Part shown: positions 34,401-44,790 of the stretch, one piece after another
How positions within the stretch are numbered: position 1 is the stretch's first letter
How the letters are laid out: each line of letters opens with the position of its first letter
Assembly: GCF_964355755.1 (NCBI RefSeq)
Contig: NC_092678.1
Coordinates: forward strand, 1,201,922-1,265,921
From: Antedon mediterranea
Taxonomy: Eukaryota; Echinodermata; Crinoidea; Comatulida; Antedonidae
DNA: 64,000 nt
Reading direction: 5' to 3'
Notes under the pieces: generated by a model
What the model saw: the letters and a program-made list of their open reading frames with translations, nothing else
What the model was told of the DNA's origin: nothing
Database searches by the model: none
Program-made: the position numbers and the translations under genes

Positions 34401-35470
34401 TGAATAATGAAAATCAAGCCAATGACAGTATTAATAATCATTTCAAGTCAAATTGTTAAATCCCTTGGGAGTGGCCATTATATAGATTTTGCAGTGTCAT
34501 TCATGAATTCAAATTAAGTCAGAAGAATTCACAGATTTCATGAAAGCAAACCGTATACTATGGCCGAGCAGAGACATTTTTGCAAACATTTAAATAGGCC
34601 ATTAAGCCACTAATTTTAGTTGAACTTTATTATTTGCATTGAAAGATACCTACAGGAATCTTTAACATTATAATTATGAATGATTGATGCAGCCATAGAA
34701 CTCTAATTACATTTACTATTCATAAAACGGTAAGGAGGAATGCATGTATATATGCATGTTTAATGGCACCTTTGGTGTACCATATGATTCTTTCTCGTCT
34801 GAATAATACTTCTGTTGGAATGTATTGATGAGTTTTACACAGCTCAGACCGTAAAAAAAACACACTACTTTTCATATCATTTATTATTTATACAACAGTT
34901 TAGTTTCAACAACCTAGTTTCAATGTCAATAATACTGTTATTAACACATTGATATACAATATTATTAACAACATCTTCACTCCCTTTTCTGTGTTGTTTT
35001 AGGATATCCCCTGGTTACTAATAGTAGTGTTGATATCCATTAAAATACACTGTATATCTTCTAGATAGATAAAATAGACAAAAATTATTTTGCCTCACAT
35101 TTGAAGTCCTCCGTTCTTTTACCATCATTATAATCAAACCCGTATCAGCAATAATTCATAAAATTTATCAATAATTGTTTACACTCAAATATGAAGGAAA
35201 CGGCCTCATTTAAACAAAAACAATTTCTAATTTTTACAATGACTAAATTTACTACTATTTTTTGTTTTCATCACTATGGTGTTGATAACCTTTAAAAAAT
35301 CTCACCTTACTGGAGCCTCTGGTATTGGCAGATGCATAATAGGATGTGGTGGTAAAAATTAACCCAGCTTGTATATATTACTATTATTACTATTACTATG
35401 AACCTTTAAGGGACAGAAAAAGCTCCCAAATCTCTGTGATCCAATGTGAAATAAATTTCAATGAATGATT
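31407..35470. other. Long intergenic stretch, nothing firm
   Basis: Open frames are at most 82 codons and none is recognisable, including the Cys-containing 81-codon frame at 32059-32304. A TATA-like word GGGTATAAAACC lies at about 32991 and a (GAGT)n run at 33053-33070. No SINE head, LINE or exon was recognised. Confidence 0.45.
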
Positions 35471-35477
35471 TACACTC

Positions 35478-35815
35478 TGAAATTGTATATGTTCCATTCT
35501 TGACAACAGATTGAAATTGTACATGTTCCATTCTTGACAACAGATTGAAATTGTACATGTTCCATTCTTGACAACAGATTGAAATTGTACATGTTCCATT
35601 CTTGACAACAGATTGAAATTGTACATGTTCCATTCTTGACAACAGATTGAAATTGTACATGTTCCATTCTTGACAACAGATTGAAATTGTACATGTTCCA
35701 TTCTTGACAACAGATTGAAATTGTACATGTTCCATTCTTGACAACAGATTGAAATTGTACATGTTCTATTCTTGACAACAGATTGAAATTGTACATGTTC
35801 CATTCTTGACAAAAG
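35478..35815. repeat. 34-bp minisatellite
   Basis: Ten near-identical units of GAAATTGTACATGTTCCATTC + TTGACAACAGATT. Open frames of up to 138 codons on the minus strand (repeating NLLSRMEHVQFQSVVKNGT) are products of the repeat. Confidence 0.95.
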
Positions 35816-35837
35816 AATACAGTAGAATAAGTCTGCC

Positions 35838-35896
35838 AGAAGAATTAAAGCCTCAGAAGAACTAAAGCCTCAGAGGAATTAAAGCCTCAGAAGAAT
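35838..35896. repeat. 18-bp short tandem repeat
   Basis: About three and a half units of AGAAGAATTAAAGCCTCAG with small variants. Confidence 0.85.
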
Positions 35897-36446
35897 TCAA
35901 TTAATTCTCATTTATGTACAGAAGACTAAAAGTAGTATAGTGCCCTCTGTGGCGGTAATGTATTTAATTGGGACCAAGTGAATAGCAGATAATGCTCCAA
36001 AAAAAGCAGTATTATTGCATGGCGGAGGGGTGAGATTGCAATAAATCTACACTAATGCAACAAAATGAGTATGAAAGACCAATCATAAAACTATTTTACA
36101 ACAAAAATAAATACACCGTACGTCATAAATTTTCGTAAATTGTCCAAGCCGAGACTGTGGCATCGTTTACTGCTAAATGGAAGGACAGGCCGACACCAGC
36201 ACCCATTGCAAGAGATCTATTGTAGTATTGATTCAAACAAGGCTGCACTGCTACTCGCCTGAAAAAGCTTTTTAGAAAAAAGGAATGAATGAACCAACAG
36301 TTCAGAAAACTATGACAATAGCAAGTTCTTATGAATTGCGGTGATGCATCAATCTGCTGAAATGTGAACAAGCTGCAGGAGGTGAAAGGAACTTGATCAA
36401 AATGTTCGAAACAAGGACATTTCACAAAAGATATTAAAGTAGGATA
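35897..36446. other. Intergenic, nothing recognised
   Basis: A 100-codon minus-strand frame (36123-36425, MKCPCFEHFDQVPFTS...) shows no known domain and no matching exon context. Confidence 0.35.
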
Positions 36447-36569
36447 GATAATGTGCCATTTTTGGTTTTCGAGACAAAAGGGGGACCACTGTTCGGTAGA
36501 ATGAACTCCACTGATATGAAGGTTTTCAAAATATCATTAGCTGTAAATTCAATTGAAAATGATTTATAA
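36447..36569 (+). pseudogene. Possible Gypsy-type PR-RT linker fragment
   Basis: A 40-codon plus-strand frame reads VPFLVFETKGGPLFGR, then TDMKVFKISL. Many Gypsy-like polyproteins have a PLLGR..A..L.VLKI motif between protease and RT, and this resembles it. No flanking protease or RT was found, so the call is tentative. Confidence 0.3.
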
Positions 36570-37660
36570 GGTATTTTAACGATCAGCTGAATGTACAGCC
36601 ATGCAGAAGAATTACATATAGTTAAAGGCCGAAGATGCATGACAATATATGCACAAAATTTTAATCGTTTGAGAAAAAAAAAATACATCACAGTCAATTG
36701 CCGGGCCTACGCGTACTCAACCCCCGAATCCGGCCCTGGGACTGGCCAATGGCAAAATACGTCATGACCAGCTCAAAAAGACGACATGAAGGACAATTTA
36801 TTAGAGAAGACACAATTATTACAAGATTTATCAAGTACAATACTGAAATGACAATTATCTCAGGTGAGTACTACGATGAGACTAAAACTGTCCCCTAGGT
36901 GACATATATATAAATAGTCTCTTTAATGGTGATGAGGAATTTACATGGCATGTCAGAAACTGAGAAAAGCTGTTTAGCTTCATGGGAATCATTGTTCTAG
37001 AACTATGATCCCAATCTGTTTGGGAACACCTTGGGGGAACAAATCAGGTTAATCATTCCCACATTTCTCCCAACGGAGAAGATGGATTCATAAGATATGA
37101 TCCTGAATTAGTTAGTCAAATAGCCAAAATAGCATCATTGGATGATATACAGGACATAAAGATGAAGATGAAGTGGACTTTAACTTACTTTGTTCAATGC
37201 TCGAGGTACGGGCCAATGAAAACCAAATGATGGACAGGGAGTTTTACATTCATGATGAGAACAAAATATAATTATGTTGCTAAGTATGTGCAGTGTACTA
37301 TAGAATTCAAAAGAGCCACGAACAAGAAACATATAAAAGTTCAATTTTTGATGCCATTAAGAAAATGAAAACTTTAGTACAAGGCGCTGAAAATGGATAT
37401 GCATTTGAGACTTTGATAGACAATAGTTGCCGGCTTATAGCCATAGGAGCAAAGAAAATACCCTCTTGGCTGGATTAAAGTATCAGGAAGCCACAGTAAA
37501 TATGAAGTTGATACTAACAGTAATGTGGTCACGTATGCACAGCAAGAACCAGATGCGATGATATGGATATCCTTTGTCGAAAATGTCAAAGGTTTTGAAT
37601 GAATTTAACTGTTTGCAAAGGTCACTGAGGTGCAGCTTTTCCAATCAACAGTTAGTTTAG
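36570..37660. other. Intergenic with short unrecognised frames
   Basis: Frames at 36698-36898 (66 codons) and 37293-37478 (61 codons) look protein-like but match no family I know. They could be decayed transposon pieces. Confidence 0.3.
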
Positions 37661-37669
37661 AAAGACCTT

Positions 37670-37720
37670 TGATCCTTGTAAAGGCGCTATATAAATTGAA
37701 ATGTTAATGTTAATGTTAAA
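37670..37720 (+). repeat. GGCGCTATATAAAT repeat tail with (GTTAAT)n
   Basis: CCTTGTAAAGGCGCTATATA + AATTGAAAT followed by TGTTAA repeats. The same core occurs at about 61316-61330, there followed by (TTA)n, and in decayed form at 20980 and 44384. Confidence 0.7.
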
Positions 37721-38002
37721 GAAGCGCTCCGAAAAATTGCAGAAGTGATCAATTATCTTAAAACCAAACTTGAGGCCAAGCAGATATGCTAACAGAGAAG
37801 ATCTTTTTTGCTTTCATTGTCTTTCCAACCAATCAGTTGCCTGTAGTGAGGAGTCCATTAAAGAAAGCCAAGTTATCAAAAGAAGATAATGGGTTACATG
37901 TACATGAGATCATTTTCCCTAAAATTTTGACAAATTGATTTTTTTTTTGACCGAAAAAGGAAACAATGTACAGCAGGAAATGATTGTGATATTATTTATA
38001 TA

Positions 38003-38117
38003 ATGAAAGCATTAATAGGGACAACATCAACATTCACTTAATGAAAGCATTAATAGGGACAACATCAACATTCACTTAATGAAAGCATTAATAGGGACAA
38101 CATCAACATTCACTTAA
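38003..38117. repeat. 38-bp tandem repeat, three copies
   Basis: ATGAAAGCATTAATAGGGAC + AACATCAACATTCACTTA, three identical copies. Confidence 0.95.
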
Positions 38118-38585
38118 GTTGATGGTAAAATTAATTCTCTGTTTCTTTGTATCTTTTTTATTTTTTTTTAATTAAATATGGTAATAGCCATATTAAATAA
38201 ACCTGAAATTTTTTAAATTACTATTTACAGTTATACCTTTTTTTTTTTAAATTTCATATGGTAATATCGGCTAGTTTCAGAGATTTGAAACAATACCAAG
38301 TTAAAATAAAAGAAGATATTCATTTTGTTTGTGTGTATGTTGGTAGCAATCCCTATTTTCCAAGATCAACATAATTTCCTTGTGTATCAAGTATTAAATA
38401 AAAAATATCGATTAAGTACAAAATGTGGTAAAGACTAGTGTACGTTCTATACAGGGCCATAGCGAGAGGTAAAAAATAGATGAAGCAAAGATGTTTTAAA
38501 TATAATTAGTAATATAAAATTCAAAATTCCAGACAAGCTAACCGCCTCATCTGCCTTGACATAAAGTTTTAGGGTTTGAAATAAT
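38118..38585. other. AT-rich intergenic
   Basis: T-rich tracts near 38155 and 38240; no features recognised. Confidence 0.5.
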
Positions 38586-38715
38586 GAGCACACTCTACTA
38601 GCGCAGTTGAGATGTTATACAGCATTGTATCAGTCAATGTCACACCGTCACAACTTTGACCTTCAACCTCAACATCATTTCCAACATTTTCTGCAAGTCT
38701 CAGGTTGTGCCTCTA
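38586..38715 (-). pseudogene. Exon X, copy 1 (unknown protein end)
   Basis: Minus-strand: acceptor TCTTTTAG, then an open frame RHNLRLAENVGNDVEVEG, QSCDGVTLTDTMLYNIS, ending HYFKP and a stop near 38575. Diverged copies lie at 44690-44776 and 45618-45697 and keep the N.VENDVE..G.SCD.VTL core. I cannot name the protein. The copies travel with the SPT6 modules. Whether this copy is expressed is unknown. Confidence 0.5.
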
Positions 38716-38769
38716 AAAGATAAAACACAAAAACAAAATATTAAGTATTATTAAACGGCGAAGCACTAA

Positions 38770-38995
38770 CATATTGATATCAACAAGTAGTTCATACGGG
38801 GGAGCACTAACATATCAATATCAACAAGTAGTTCATACGGGGGAGCACTAACATATTAATATCAACAAGTAGTTCATACGGGGGAGCACTAACATATTAA
38901 TATCAATAAGTAGTTCATACGGGGGAGCACTAACATATTAATATCAACAAGTAGTTCATACGGGGGAGCACTAACATATTAATATCAACAAGTAC
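38770..38995. repeat. 41-bp minisatellite
   Basis: About five and a half copies of GGGGGAGCACTAACATATTA + ATATCAACAAGTAGTTCATAC. Single units of the same sequence lie at 44818-44865 and 45731-45775, so it expanded only in this module. Confidence 0.93.
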
Positions 38996-39240
38996 CACTC
39001 TCTAGCTGGATCCACCCCCTGGAAACAGGAACCATGCAACCCAAGTGCCACTCTCCTGGATCCACCCCCTGGAAACATAATACAACGAAACTGCTTTGTC
39101 ATGCTTAAATCAAAATAATAATTTATTATATTAATTATATTATAATAATAACTTTTCATGTCTGGTTGGGGAATACTACGTACTTGACCTTCTTCATCGG
39201 ACCTTGACCTTTTTACAAAAAATAAAATATGTAAGGCTGA
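38996..39240. repeat. Segmental-duplication spacer
   Basis: CCAAGTGCCACTCTCCTGGA, CCACCCCCTGGAAACATAAT and GGGGAATACTAC recur in the same order near 44895-45015 and 45808-45915. Confidence 0.75.
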
Positions 39241-39256
39241 AAAAAAAGTTTTTAAA

Positions 39257-39535
39257 ATGTACCTTTAAACTCAGTAGAGTTGATAAAAGTTTCAAAGTAC
39301 CATCATTGACGTCATAATGCTCAGACTCATCAAATGTGATATATATTGGATCCATTACGTACTTAAATGTAGTTATGTTGTGTACGTAACCATCAAAGAA
39401 CACTTGCATTTCAGCATTGAAGGCTTCATCTTCACCACAACTGGTTGGACAATTTCTAGTAGGTAGCTGTGGCGTCTTTCAAACTACAACTACATTTTGT
39501 TCCATTGTGCAATTCTGCAATTTAAAACATTGTAA
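39257..39535 (-). pseudogene. Exon Y, copy 1 (unknown protein)
   Basis: Minus-strand: acceptor TTGCAG at about 39520, then NCTMEQNVVVV, an in-frame TGA, then KTPQLPTRNCPTSCGEDEAF, NAEMQVFFDGYVHNITTFKY and VMDPIYITFDESEHYDVND, ending LSTLLSLK before a GT donor. Partial copies lie at 43381-43432 and 46012-46225. The Cys pattern suggests a structured domain but I recognise no family, and it does not match the SPT6 regions I know. The TGA makes this copy a pseudo-exon unless the acceptor lies further in. Confidence 0.5.
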
Positions 39536-39788
39536 TATTACAATCATTATCTTAAATGCATCTCATAGGTTGGTGATTATTTTTTAACTAAGCATGCACC
39601 TGATGCACACTTGCTCCGGAATTTTGCATCAAAGCGTCAACATTTTCCTCCTATAATTTTAACTTCTAAGCCGCCACTGGAAATAAACCAAAAGTAATAA
39701 TCGTAGCTTGGAACAGATCTGACAGCGTCTAGGCTTTGATTAGCTTCTACTATTTCATAGATGAAATATCATGAATGCATGTAACTGC

Positions 39789-40860
39789 AGGGTGTCACGA
39801 AAGCTCAGACCACGAAAGCTCAGACCCCCTAAGACCTAAGATCACGAAAGCTAAGACCCAACACCTAAGATTACAAATATTTATCTTTCGCACCTGCCTT
39901 GTATTTTAACTCCCAACATTTATTCTGAATACCACACCTTAGAATTGGCACTTTCATGAAAAAGAATCACATAAAAAGTAACAAATACATTTTTAAATTG
40001 ATGATTTTACAGACGTTTTTCTCGCACACAAAATGACTAGCCTACACCGTACAGTAGGCCTACCCCATGGGCCATGTTCAATGTTTTTGTTTCTATGGAA
40101 CGTCAAAAGAGCAAAAATTATATAGAGGGCTGAAAACTCTGTGGAGTCCATCTACAGTGTGGATGGAACAATGTAAAATTAAAATTGTAATGATAATAGT
40201 ATAATCATGCAAGTACGAAGAAATAAATACTGGCAAATAAATTTTAACTTAAAAGGTTTTTTGTTTCGTTTTCTTTCTGTTTTTATACTTGTACTATTAT
40301 TGTTGCTCTTTTGGCGCTCCATAGAAACAAAAACATTGAGCGGGGAGCTCGAGGAGTTACATTACAGTATACAAAGAAACACGCCTGTAAAATCATCAAT
40401 TTAAAGGATTTATTTATTTGTTATGTGTTTCTCCTTCTGAAAGTACTTATAAGTCCTAATTTTAAAGTGTGGTGTTCAGGATAAAGTTAGTCAACAAATT
40501 ATTTGGAGTCAAAATACAAGAAAGGCAGGTGCGTAAGAAAAACATCCTCTGAAGCAACACAATGGAGTAAATATATACCAACAAACAACCCGTCAAGTTT
40601 GTTTGTTGTAAAGAAAAAATATACATTTACTCAACGGGCGAAAATAATGTGAGTTTATCTATGTTTTGCGGTAGTATTAAATTATATTTATGGTAATAAA
40701 TGAAACCTACTGTGTTTAAAATTATGTATGGATAAACAAGTATTGTTTTTAAGCTGTAGTATATCTTAGTATTTGTAATCTTAGGTGTTGGGTCTTAGCT
40801 TTCGTGATCTTAGGTCTTAGGGGGTCTGAGCTTTCGTGGTCTGAGCTTTCGTGACACCCT
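39789..40860. mobile_element. Foldback hAT-like element with 8-bp target duplication
   Basis: Perfect terminal inverted repeats of about 85 bp start AGGGTGTCACGAAAGCTCAG and contain repeated CACGAAAGCT(C/A)AGACC words. GTAACTGC flanks both ends (39781-39788 and 40861-40868), the 8-bp duplication typical of hAT elements. Beyond the terminal repeats the arms stay complementary: GCACCTGCCTT.. and TTGATGATTTTACAG.. in the left arm match the right arm reversed, to about 40105 and from 40305. The right arm carries an extra 230 bp (about 40540-40765) that is itself palindromic. No transposase is present. Confidence 0.9.
40207..40404 (+). CDS. 65-codon frame with a membrane segment inside the foldback
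   Basis: MQVRRNKYWQ, then a strongly hydrophobic run FLFRFLSVFILVLLLLLFW, then RSIETKTLSGELEEL. A basic N-terminus plus a single hydrophobic segment is the layout of a type II membrane anchor (as in Golgi glycosyl- or sulfotransferases). It spans the loop and part of the right arm. It may be a captured first exon or a chance frame; there is no other support. Confidence 0.2.
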   Translation: MQVRRNKYWQINFNLKGFLFRFLSVFILVLLLLLFWRSIETKTLSGELEELHYSIQRNTPVKSSI

Positions 40861-40971
40861 GTAACTGCATTCTATTTTCCCATAGTGGACAATTAAATGA
40901 ATTTGAAAAAAAGAAGCAAGTTTAAGTTGATGTTGTAGAGAGTGGGAAGTGGTTGTTTTACCTTGCTACTT

Positions 40972-41066
40972 GGCTTTATAATAACACTCTTTGGTCCATA
41001 TCCAAGTTTCTCTGCCTGTTTGAAGGCAATGTTGTAAAATGATGGATGAACAGTAACACGTTAATG
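40972..41066 (-). pseudogene. SPT6 first SH2 exon
   Basis: Minus-strand reading VHPSFYNIAFKQAEKLGYG, then PKSVIIKPSSK followed by a GT donor at 40971-40970. This corresponds to the start of the tandem SH2 domain of SPT6, which binds the phosphorylated RNA polymerase II linker. Just upstream the frame is broken (a TAA before RVTVHP). It lies in the collinear module A (40972-43045). Confidence 0.85.
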
Positions 41067-41318
41067 TAAGCTGTGAAGAACAAATATTTACTGCCTCATC
41101 TGTTGCATCATGCTTGTAGAAAAATTCTGTGGCTCCCATTCTCATTTGCTATCCTGGAGGTGGTATGAGCTTCTGCTTGTTAGATCTACCATAAACCTAT
41201 CAACATAAGATGAGGAAATCTGTGAAAATGAGAAAAAGTCGTCCCAAACAAGAATTTTATTTAAATAGCATTGCTTTAAATACTAATTAAAATACAAATA
41301 GTATTTTGGTAAACCTAC

Positions 41319-41458
41319 CTTCACTCTATCTTCTGGGTTTATAACATGTTTATCACTAATTGCTTTTGTTTGAATGAATTCCATCAACCCATTATCAAGA
41401 TGCACTTTGACATCGATTGCTAGACCTGGGCAGTTCCACCGTCAAAATGACTCCACAC
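41319..41458 (-). pseudogene. SPT6 S1-domain exon, copy A
   Basis: Acceptor CAG at 41459-41461, then VWSHFDGG; a one-base deletion; [37 protein letters not shown] and a GT donor at 41318-41317. The (V)RLDNG...GFI.TK..SDK pattern is the SPT6 S1 domain. It lies between the WQCPFC exon and the SH2 exon, as in true SPT6 genes. Copy B at 43782-43915 has the same layout. Confidence 0.9.
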
Positions 41459-41666
41459 CTGAACAAAATCAAATTAATAAAATTAGAAACATGAAAAAGA
41501 AAAACACACATATTACATGGACACTGAACAGCATGTACGGGAAGATTAGTATCCAAGCTGGAGATGACTGATAGACCATAATTTTTCCTCTCATACTACA
41601 ATAATAATTTATGTAGATATTTTGCACAAAATTAATATTTGTTAAATATTGTAATGTCTTAAGTAC

Positions 41667-41813
41667 CTCACGTAGTTCAGGAAAGTCATCCTGTAAACAG
41701 AATGGACACTGCCAGACCAGTATCATTTTTACACACTGTGTTGGCACTATTGAATTTCTCACCATGTGGACAACGACGAGCAATTTGTATTACTTGCCAT
41801 AGCACCAATATTC
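41667..41813 (-). pseudogene. SPT6 exon with WQCPFC motif, copy A
   Basis: Acceptor CTGCAG, then ILVLWQVIQIARRCPHG, CKNDTGL; a two-base frame break; VWQCPFCLQDDFPELRE; GT donor at 41666-41665. SPT6 proteins have an LWQCPFCQ.D.FPELSE-like segment just before the S1 core. Decayed copies with added stops lie at 44116-44263 and 45096-45240. Confidence 0.9.
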
Positions 41814-41872
41814 CTGCAATCAAATAAATTTAAATAAGTAATTCAATAACCTTGCAATGTTATTACATTTTA

Positions 41873-41891
41873 ATGGGGGGGGGAGGGGGGT
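41873..41891 (+). other. G-run, possible G-quadruplex
   Basis: GGGGGGGGGAGGGGGGG in an AT-rich intron-like region. Confidence 0.5.
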
Positions 41892-42117
41892 ATGCCTTTC
41901 TGTATGTTTACATTTTATGTGTAGTTTTGCTGTGCATTTGTCTACATTTTAATCCATCATTTTTAATGATTCAATCTTTGTAATACAACATTTTCAAAAT
42001 TTTGTCTGCTTTCTGTAAATTTGTTATACCTGAATAAATAAAAAATTAAAATTACATTCTTTCTTCAAATTTCCAGTTGAATAAAGGATGATTAACACAT
42101 TTTTCTCTGTACCTTAC

Positions 42118-42210
42118 CAATATAAAATGTTGCCGGTGTTTCCTTGGTCCACATCCGGAATCGCTCTTCAGGTGTCACGTCTTAGAATATAGACCTCAAA
42201 TCTTTGTACA
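42118..42210 (-). pseudogene. SPT6 exon TPEERF..TKETP..FYI, copy A
   Basis: Minus-strand LYKDLRSIF, in-frame TAA, DVTPEERFRMWTKETPATFY, I, then a GT donor after TATTG. This is the SPT6 segment between the DLD region and S1. Copy E (46690-46800) has an extra 30 bp encoding YDIRAEL before KDLRS, so copy A also carries a deletion. Confidence 0.85.
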
Positions 42211-42368
42211 AAGTAATTCTTTATTTTCCATAGTTCTAATAAACCAAGCATATTCATGTAAAATGGTAGAAAGAATAACTTTATAGTAGGTGAGTTTCCA
42301 TACATGTACTGAAGTGCTACAAAGTCTAGACTACAACTGCTACCAGTAATAAACATAACGTTCGTTAC

Positions 42369-42573
42369 CTGTCTTTCTAACTCCTCTGCAAAAGCATCCA
42401 AATCTGATTCTCATAGCTTCTCAGGATTACCAATATAATTCAAAACAGTGGCAGGATTAACGTCCACAGCTGACTCATCATACTCTAAAGCATCTACTGC
42501 CATCTTACGTGACCAATCGTATTTCTCCAGGTGCACATGTGTACTGTCGAGTACCTCCACATACGCCTCAGTA
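42369..42573 (-). pseudogene. SPT6 DLD-region exon, copy A
   Basis: Acceptor at 42575-42574, then [45 protein letters not shown], an in-frame TGA, ESDLDAFAEELERQ and a GT donor. [25 protein letters not shown] followed by LDAFAEELERQ is among the most conserved stretches of SPT6. Here it is complete except for one stop, which argues for recent decay. Confidence 0.92.
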
Positions 42574-42765
42574 CTGTAAACATTAAGAGGTTCCATTAAT
42601 AAATTATTTTTTTGGCATCATTGTATGAATACTTCATTTCATTATTTTATTTATTGGCACAAACAGCCACAACAAGGGCCTTAATATCACAGGTGATTAC
42701 CACATCCCCTGATTAACTGATATAAAAGTAGCTATGTTGAATGTTTACCTTTCACCTATCTTTGC

Positions 42766-42860
42766 TGTATCAATCTTAATAAAACCAGCACAATTTATAA
42801 ATACTTTGGACCCAAATTCCAACATTTCCGAAATTGAGGTTCCCACTTTGTGTTGGGCTA
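42766..42860 (-). pseudogene. SPT6 exon [15 protein letters not shown], copy A
   Basis: The frame QHKVGTSISEMLEFG, then [20 protein letters not shown], then a GT donor (GGTAAAC). In SPT6, GPKVF.NCAGF.KIDTA.LGD directly precedes the Y.EVLD exon, as here. A second copy at 47120-47195 retains the [13 protein letters not shown] words. Confidence 0.9.
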
Positions 42861-42939
42861 TAATAAAATATATACGCCAAATGTTTAATTAATAAATTGT
42901 AAATATAGCCAAGATTGTGAGTACCTACCTGGTATGGGA

Positions 42940-43050
42940 TCCCTCTGCAAGATTTGGAGTCTGAAAAATCATAGCAATATTATCCTCAATGAGTTCCACA
43001 TTGACAGGCATTATCTGCTGATCACAGATCACACATATTGACCTTCTAAA
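42940..43050 (-). pseudogene. SPT6 exon IMPVNVELIEDNIAMIFQ, copy A
   Basis: After a TTTTAG acceptor: RRSICVICDQQIMPVNVELI, EDNIAMIFQTPNLAEGS. It resembles the SPT6 segment with P..VELVD..VA..Y.NSK.AE. Copy at 47890-48020 has a longer start, RRSILDIQKSIDELETKQQ. It lies upstream of the KVFINCAGF exon in both modules, which supports the call. Confidence 0.65.
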
Positions 43051-43059
43051 ACAACAAAA

Positions 43060-44300
43060 ACATCATTTAGTTTTATTAAACAAAGCAAAGGGACAATCAT
43101 CTTTTGTATTGTAGTTATTTTGCTGGTACCATTTCTCTCAACCCCCTATAGAAGCAACATCCGAAATTGAGGTTCCAACTTTTGTGTTCACTTTCCATGT
43201 CTACTCTTGGGACTATATGCCAAATGTTTAATTAATAAATTGTAAAATAGCAAAAATTGTGAGTACCCACCTGGTATGGGATCCCTGAAATGTTCCTTGA
43301 ATCAGTGAAGTAAAGCGTTGAGTGAACTATGTATATGTTGCCGATAGTGATAACCATCTGGCATCAGCATTACGTATTCTGTGGCGTCTTACAAACTCCA
43401 ATTACATTTTGTTCCATCATGCAATTCTGAAAAAAGGTTTAGATATTTTTTCATCAAAACATTGTAATATTACAGTTATTATCTTAAATGCATCTCATAG
43501 GTTGGTGATTATTTTTTAACTCAGCATGCACCTAATGCATACTTGCTCCGGATTTTGCACACCAAAGATTGCATGGATGGCAATACTATCTCTTGTATGT
43601 TAACAACAGTGAAAACTCATTAAGTAGATATTGTGATGCACCATTGACGTCACAGCAATTGACGGCGAGCGCGATTGTTCTGAAATCATATGTACATCCC
43701 TAATACGTTGTTAAAATATGGTCCTCGGTCAAGTTGTCCTTTAAATACTAATTAAAAGACAAATGGTAATTTCGTTAAACCTACCTTCTGGGTTTATAAC
43801 ATCTTTATCACTAATTGCTTTTGTTGGAATAAAACCCTCCAAGCCATTATCAAGACGCACTTGACACCGATTGGTTGACCTGGGCAGTTACCACCGTCAA
43901 AATGACTCAAAACCTGAACAAAATCAAAGGAATAAAATTAGAAACATGATCAAGAAAAACACACATATTACATGGACACTGCACAATAGCAAGGTAAGAT
44001 TAGTATCCAAGCTGAAGATGACTGATAGACCATATTTTTTCCTCTCATACTAAAATAATAATTTATGTAGATACTTTGCACAAATATTTGTTCAATATTG
44101 TAATATCTTAAGTACCTCACTTAGTTCAGGAAAGTCGTCCTGTAAACAGAATGGACACAGACAAGTATCATCTTTACACACTGGGTTGGCATTATCAAGT
44201 TCCTAACCACATGGACGTTAACAAGCAATTTGTATTACTTGGCCAAGCTGAATCCGGTTCAAGCCTTAGGTTTTTTTGTTTCAATGTCTGTCAAATTAAA
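43060..44300 (-). pseudogene. SPT6 module B
   Basis: Contains a repeat of the intron after the IMPVNVELI exon (43145-43290 matches 42820-42965), an exon Y scrap (43381-43432), an S1 exon (43782-43915: FDGGNCPGQPIGVK, one-base deletion, then a shifted LDNG region) and a WQCPFC exon copy (44116-44263: CPFCLQDDFPELSE, with the TGG of WQ deleted and stops in the upstream half). Order S1 downstream of WQCPFC on the minus strand is correct for SPT6, but the DLD exons are absent. Confidence 0.8.
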
Positions 44301-44356
44301 ACAGTAAATAAAATAAATATAAAATCATATTTAGCATAATAGGGTAGGAGTAGATA

Positions 44357-44455
44357 TAATAATAATAATTTAATAATAATTTAGGTATTTGTATAGCGGC
44401 AGAATCAACTAAACCGAAGTAAAAATCAAAGGCGCTTATATGGGAAGTTAAAAGG
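44357..44455 (-). repeat. Dispersed repeat with (AAT)n and GGCGCTTATAT
   Basis: TAATAATAATAAT, TTTAGGTATTTGTATAGCGG, then TCAAAGGCGCTTATATGGG. It resembles, reversed, the GGCGCTATATAAAT + (TTA)n tails. Confidence 0.5.
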
Positions 44456-44559
44456 ATGCATTTTAAGTAATTTTTTTTAAAATAGCAATAGAAGTTGATT
44501 TAGTAAAATGGTGAGGGAAAATTATTTTATAGAGAATACATGCATTATGCATTAGGTAG

Positions 44560-44790
44560 GCATACCTTAATAATTGCGCCTGCTTTTCTTGGGCCCAGTC
44601 AGCACACAAACTGTATCAATGACTGTGTGTGAGGATCAACCCATTATCAAGATGCACATTGACACAGATTTCTTGTCTTGGGCAGTTAGCACCATCAATG
44701 TCACATCATCACAACTTTTACCTTCAACCTCAACATCATTTTCAACATTTTTTTTGCAAATTTCAGGTTGTGCCTCCTAAAAGATAAAAC
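44560..44790 (-). pseudogene. Chimeric SPT6/exon X module C
   Basis: On the minus strand a TTTTAG acceptor is followed by exon X (KNVENDVEVEGKSCDDVTLM), running without an intron into a short S1 scrap, and then into CGLGPRKAGA-type sequence ending at a GT donor near 44563. In SPT6 the GLGPRK helix-hairpin-helix segment lies N-terminal to S1, so the order here is inverted relative to the protein. Confidence 0.75.

Noticed and set aside
35396-35812. 138-codon frame with NLLSRMEHVQFQS repeats
   Set aside because: Ten near-identical 34-bp units; three overlapping frames all open. A minisatellite artefact.
40972-43045. An intact SPT6 gene
   Set aside because: The collinear module has at least three in-frame stops or shifts (TGA in the DLD exon, TAA before DVTPEERF, frame breaks in the WQCPFC and S1 exons) and lacks most of the protein.
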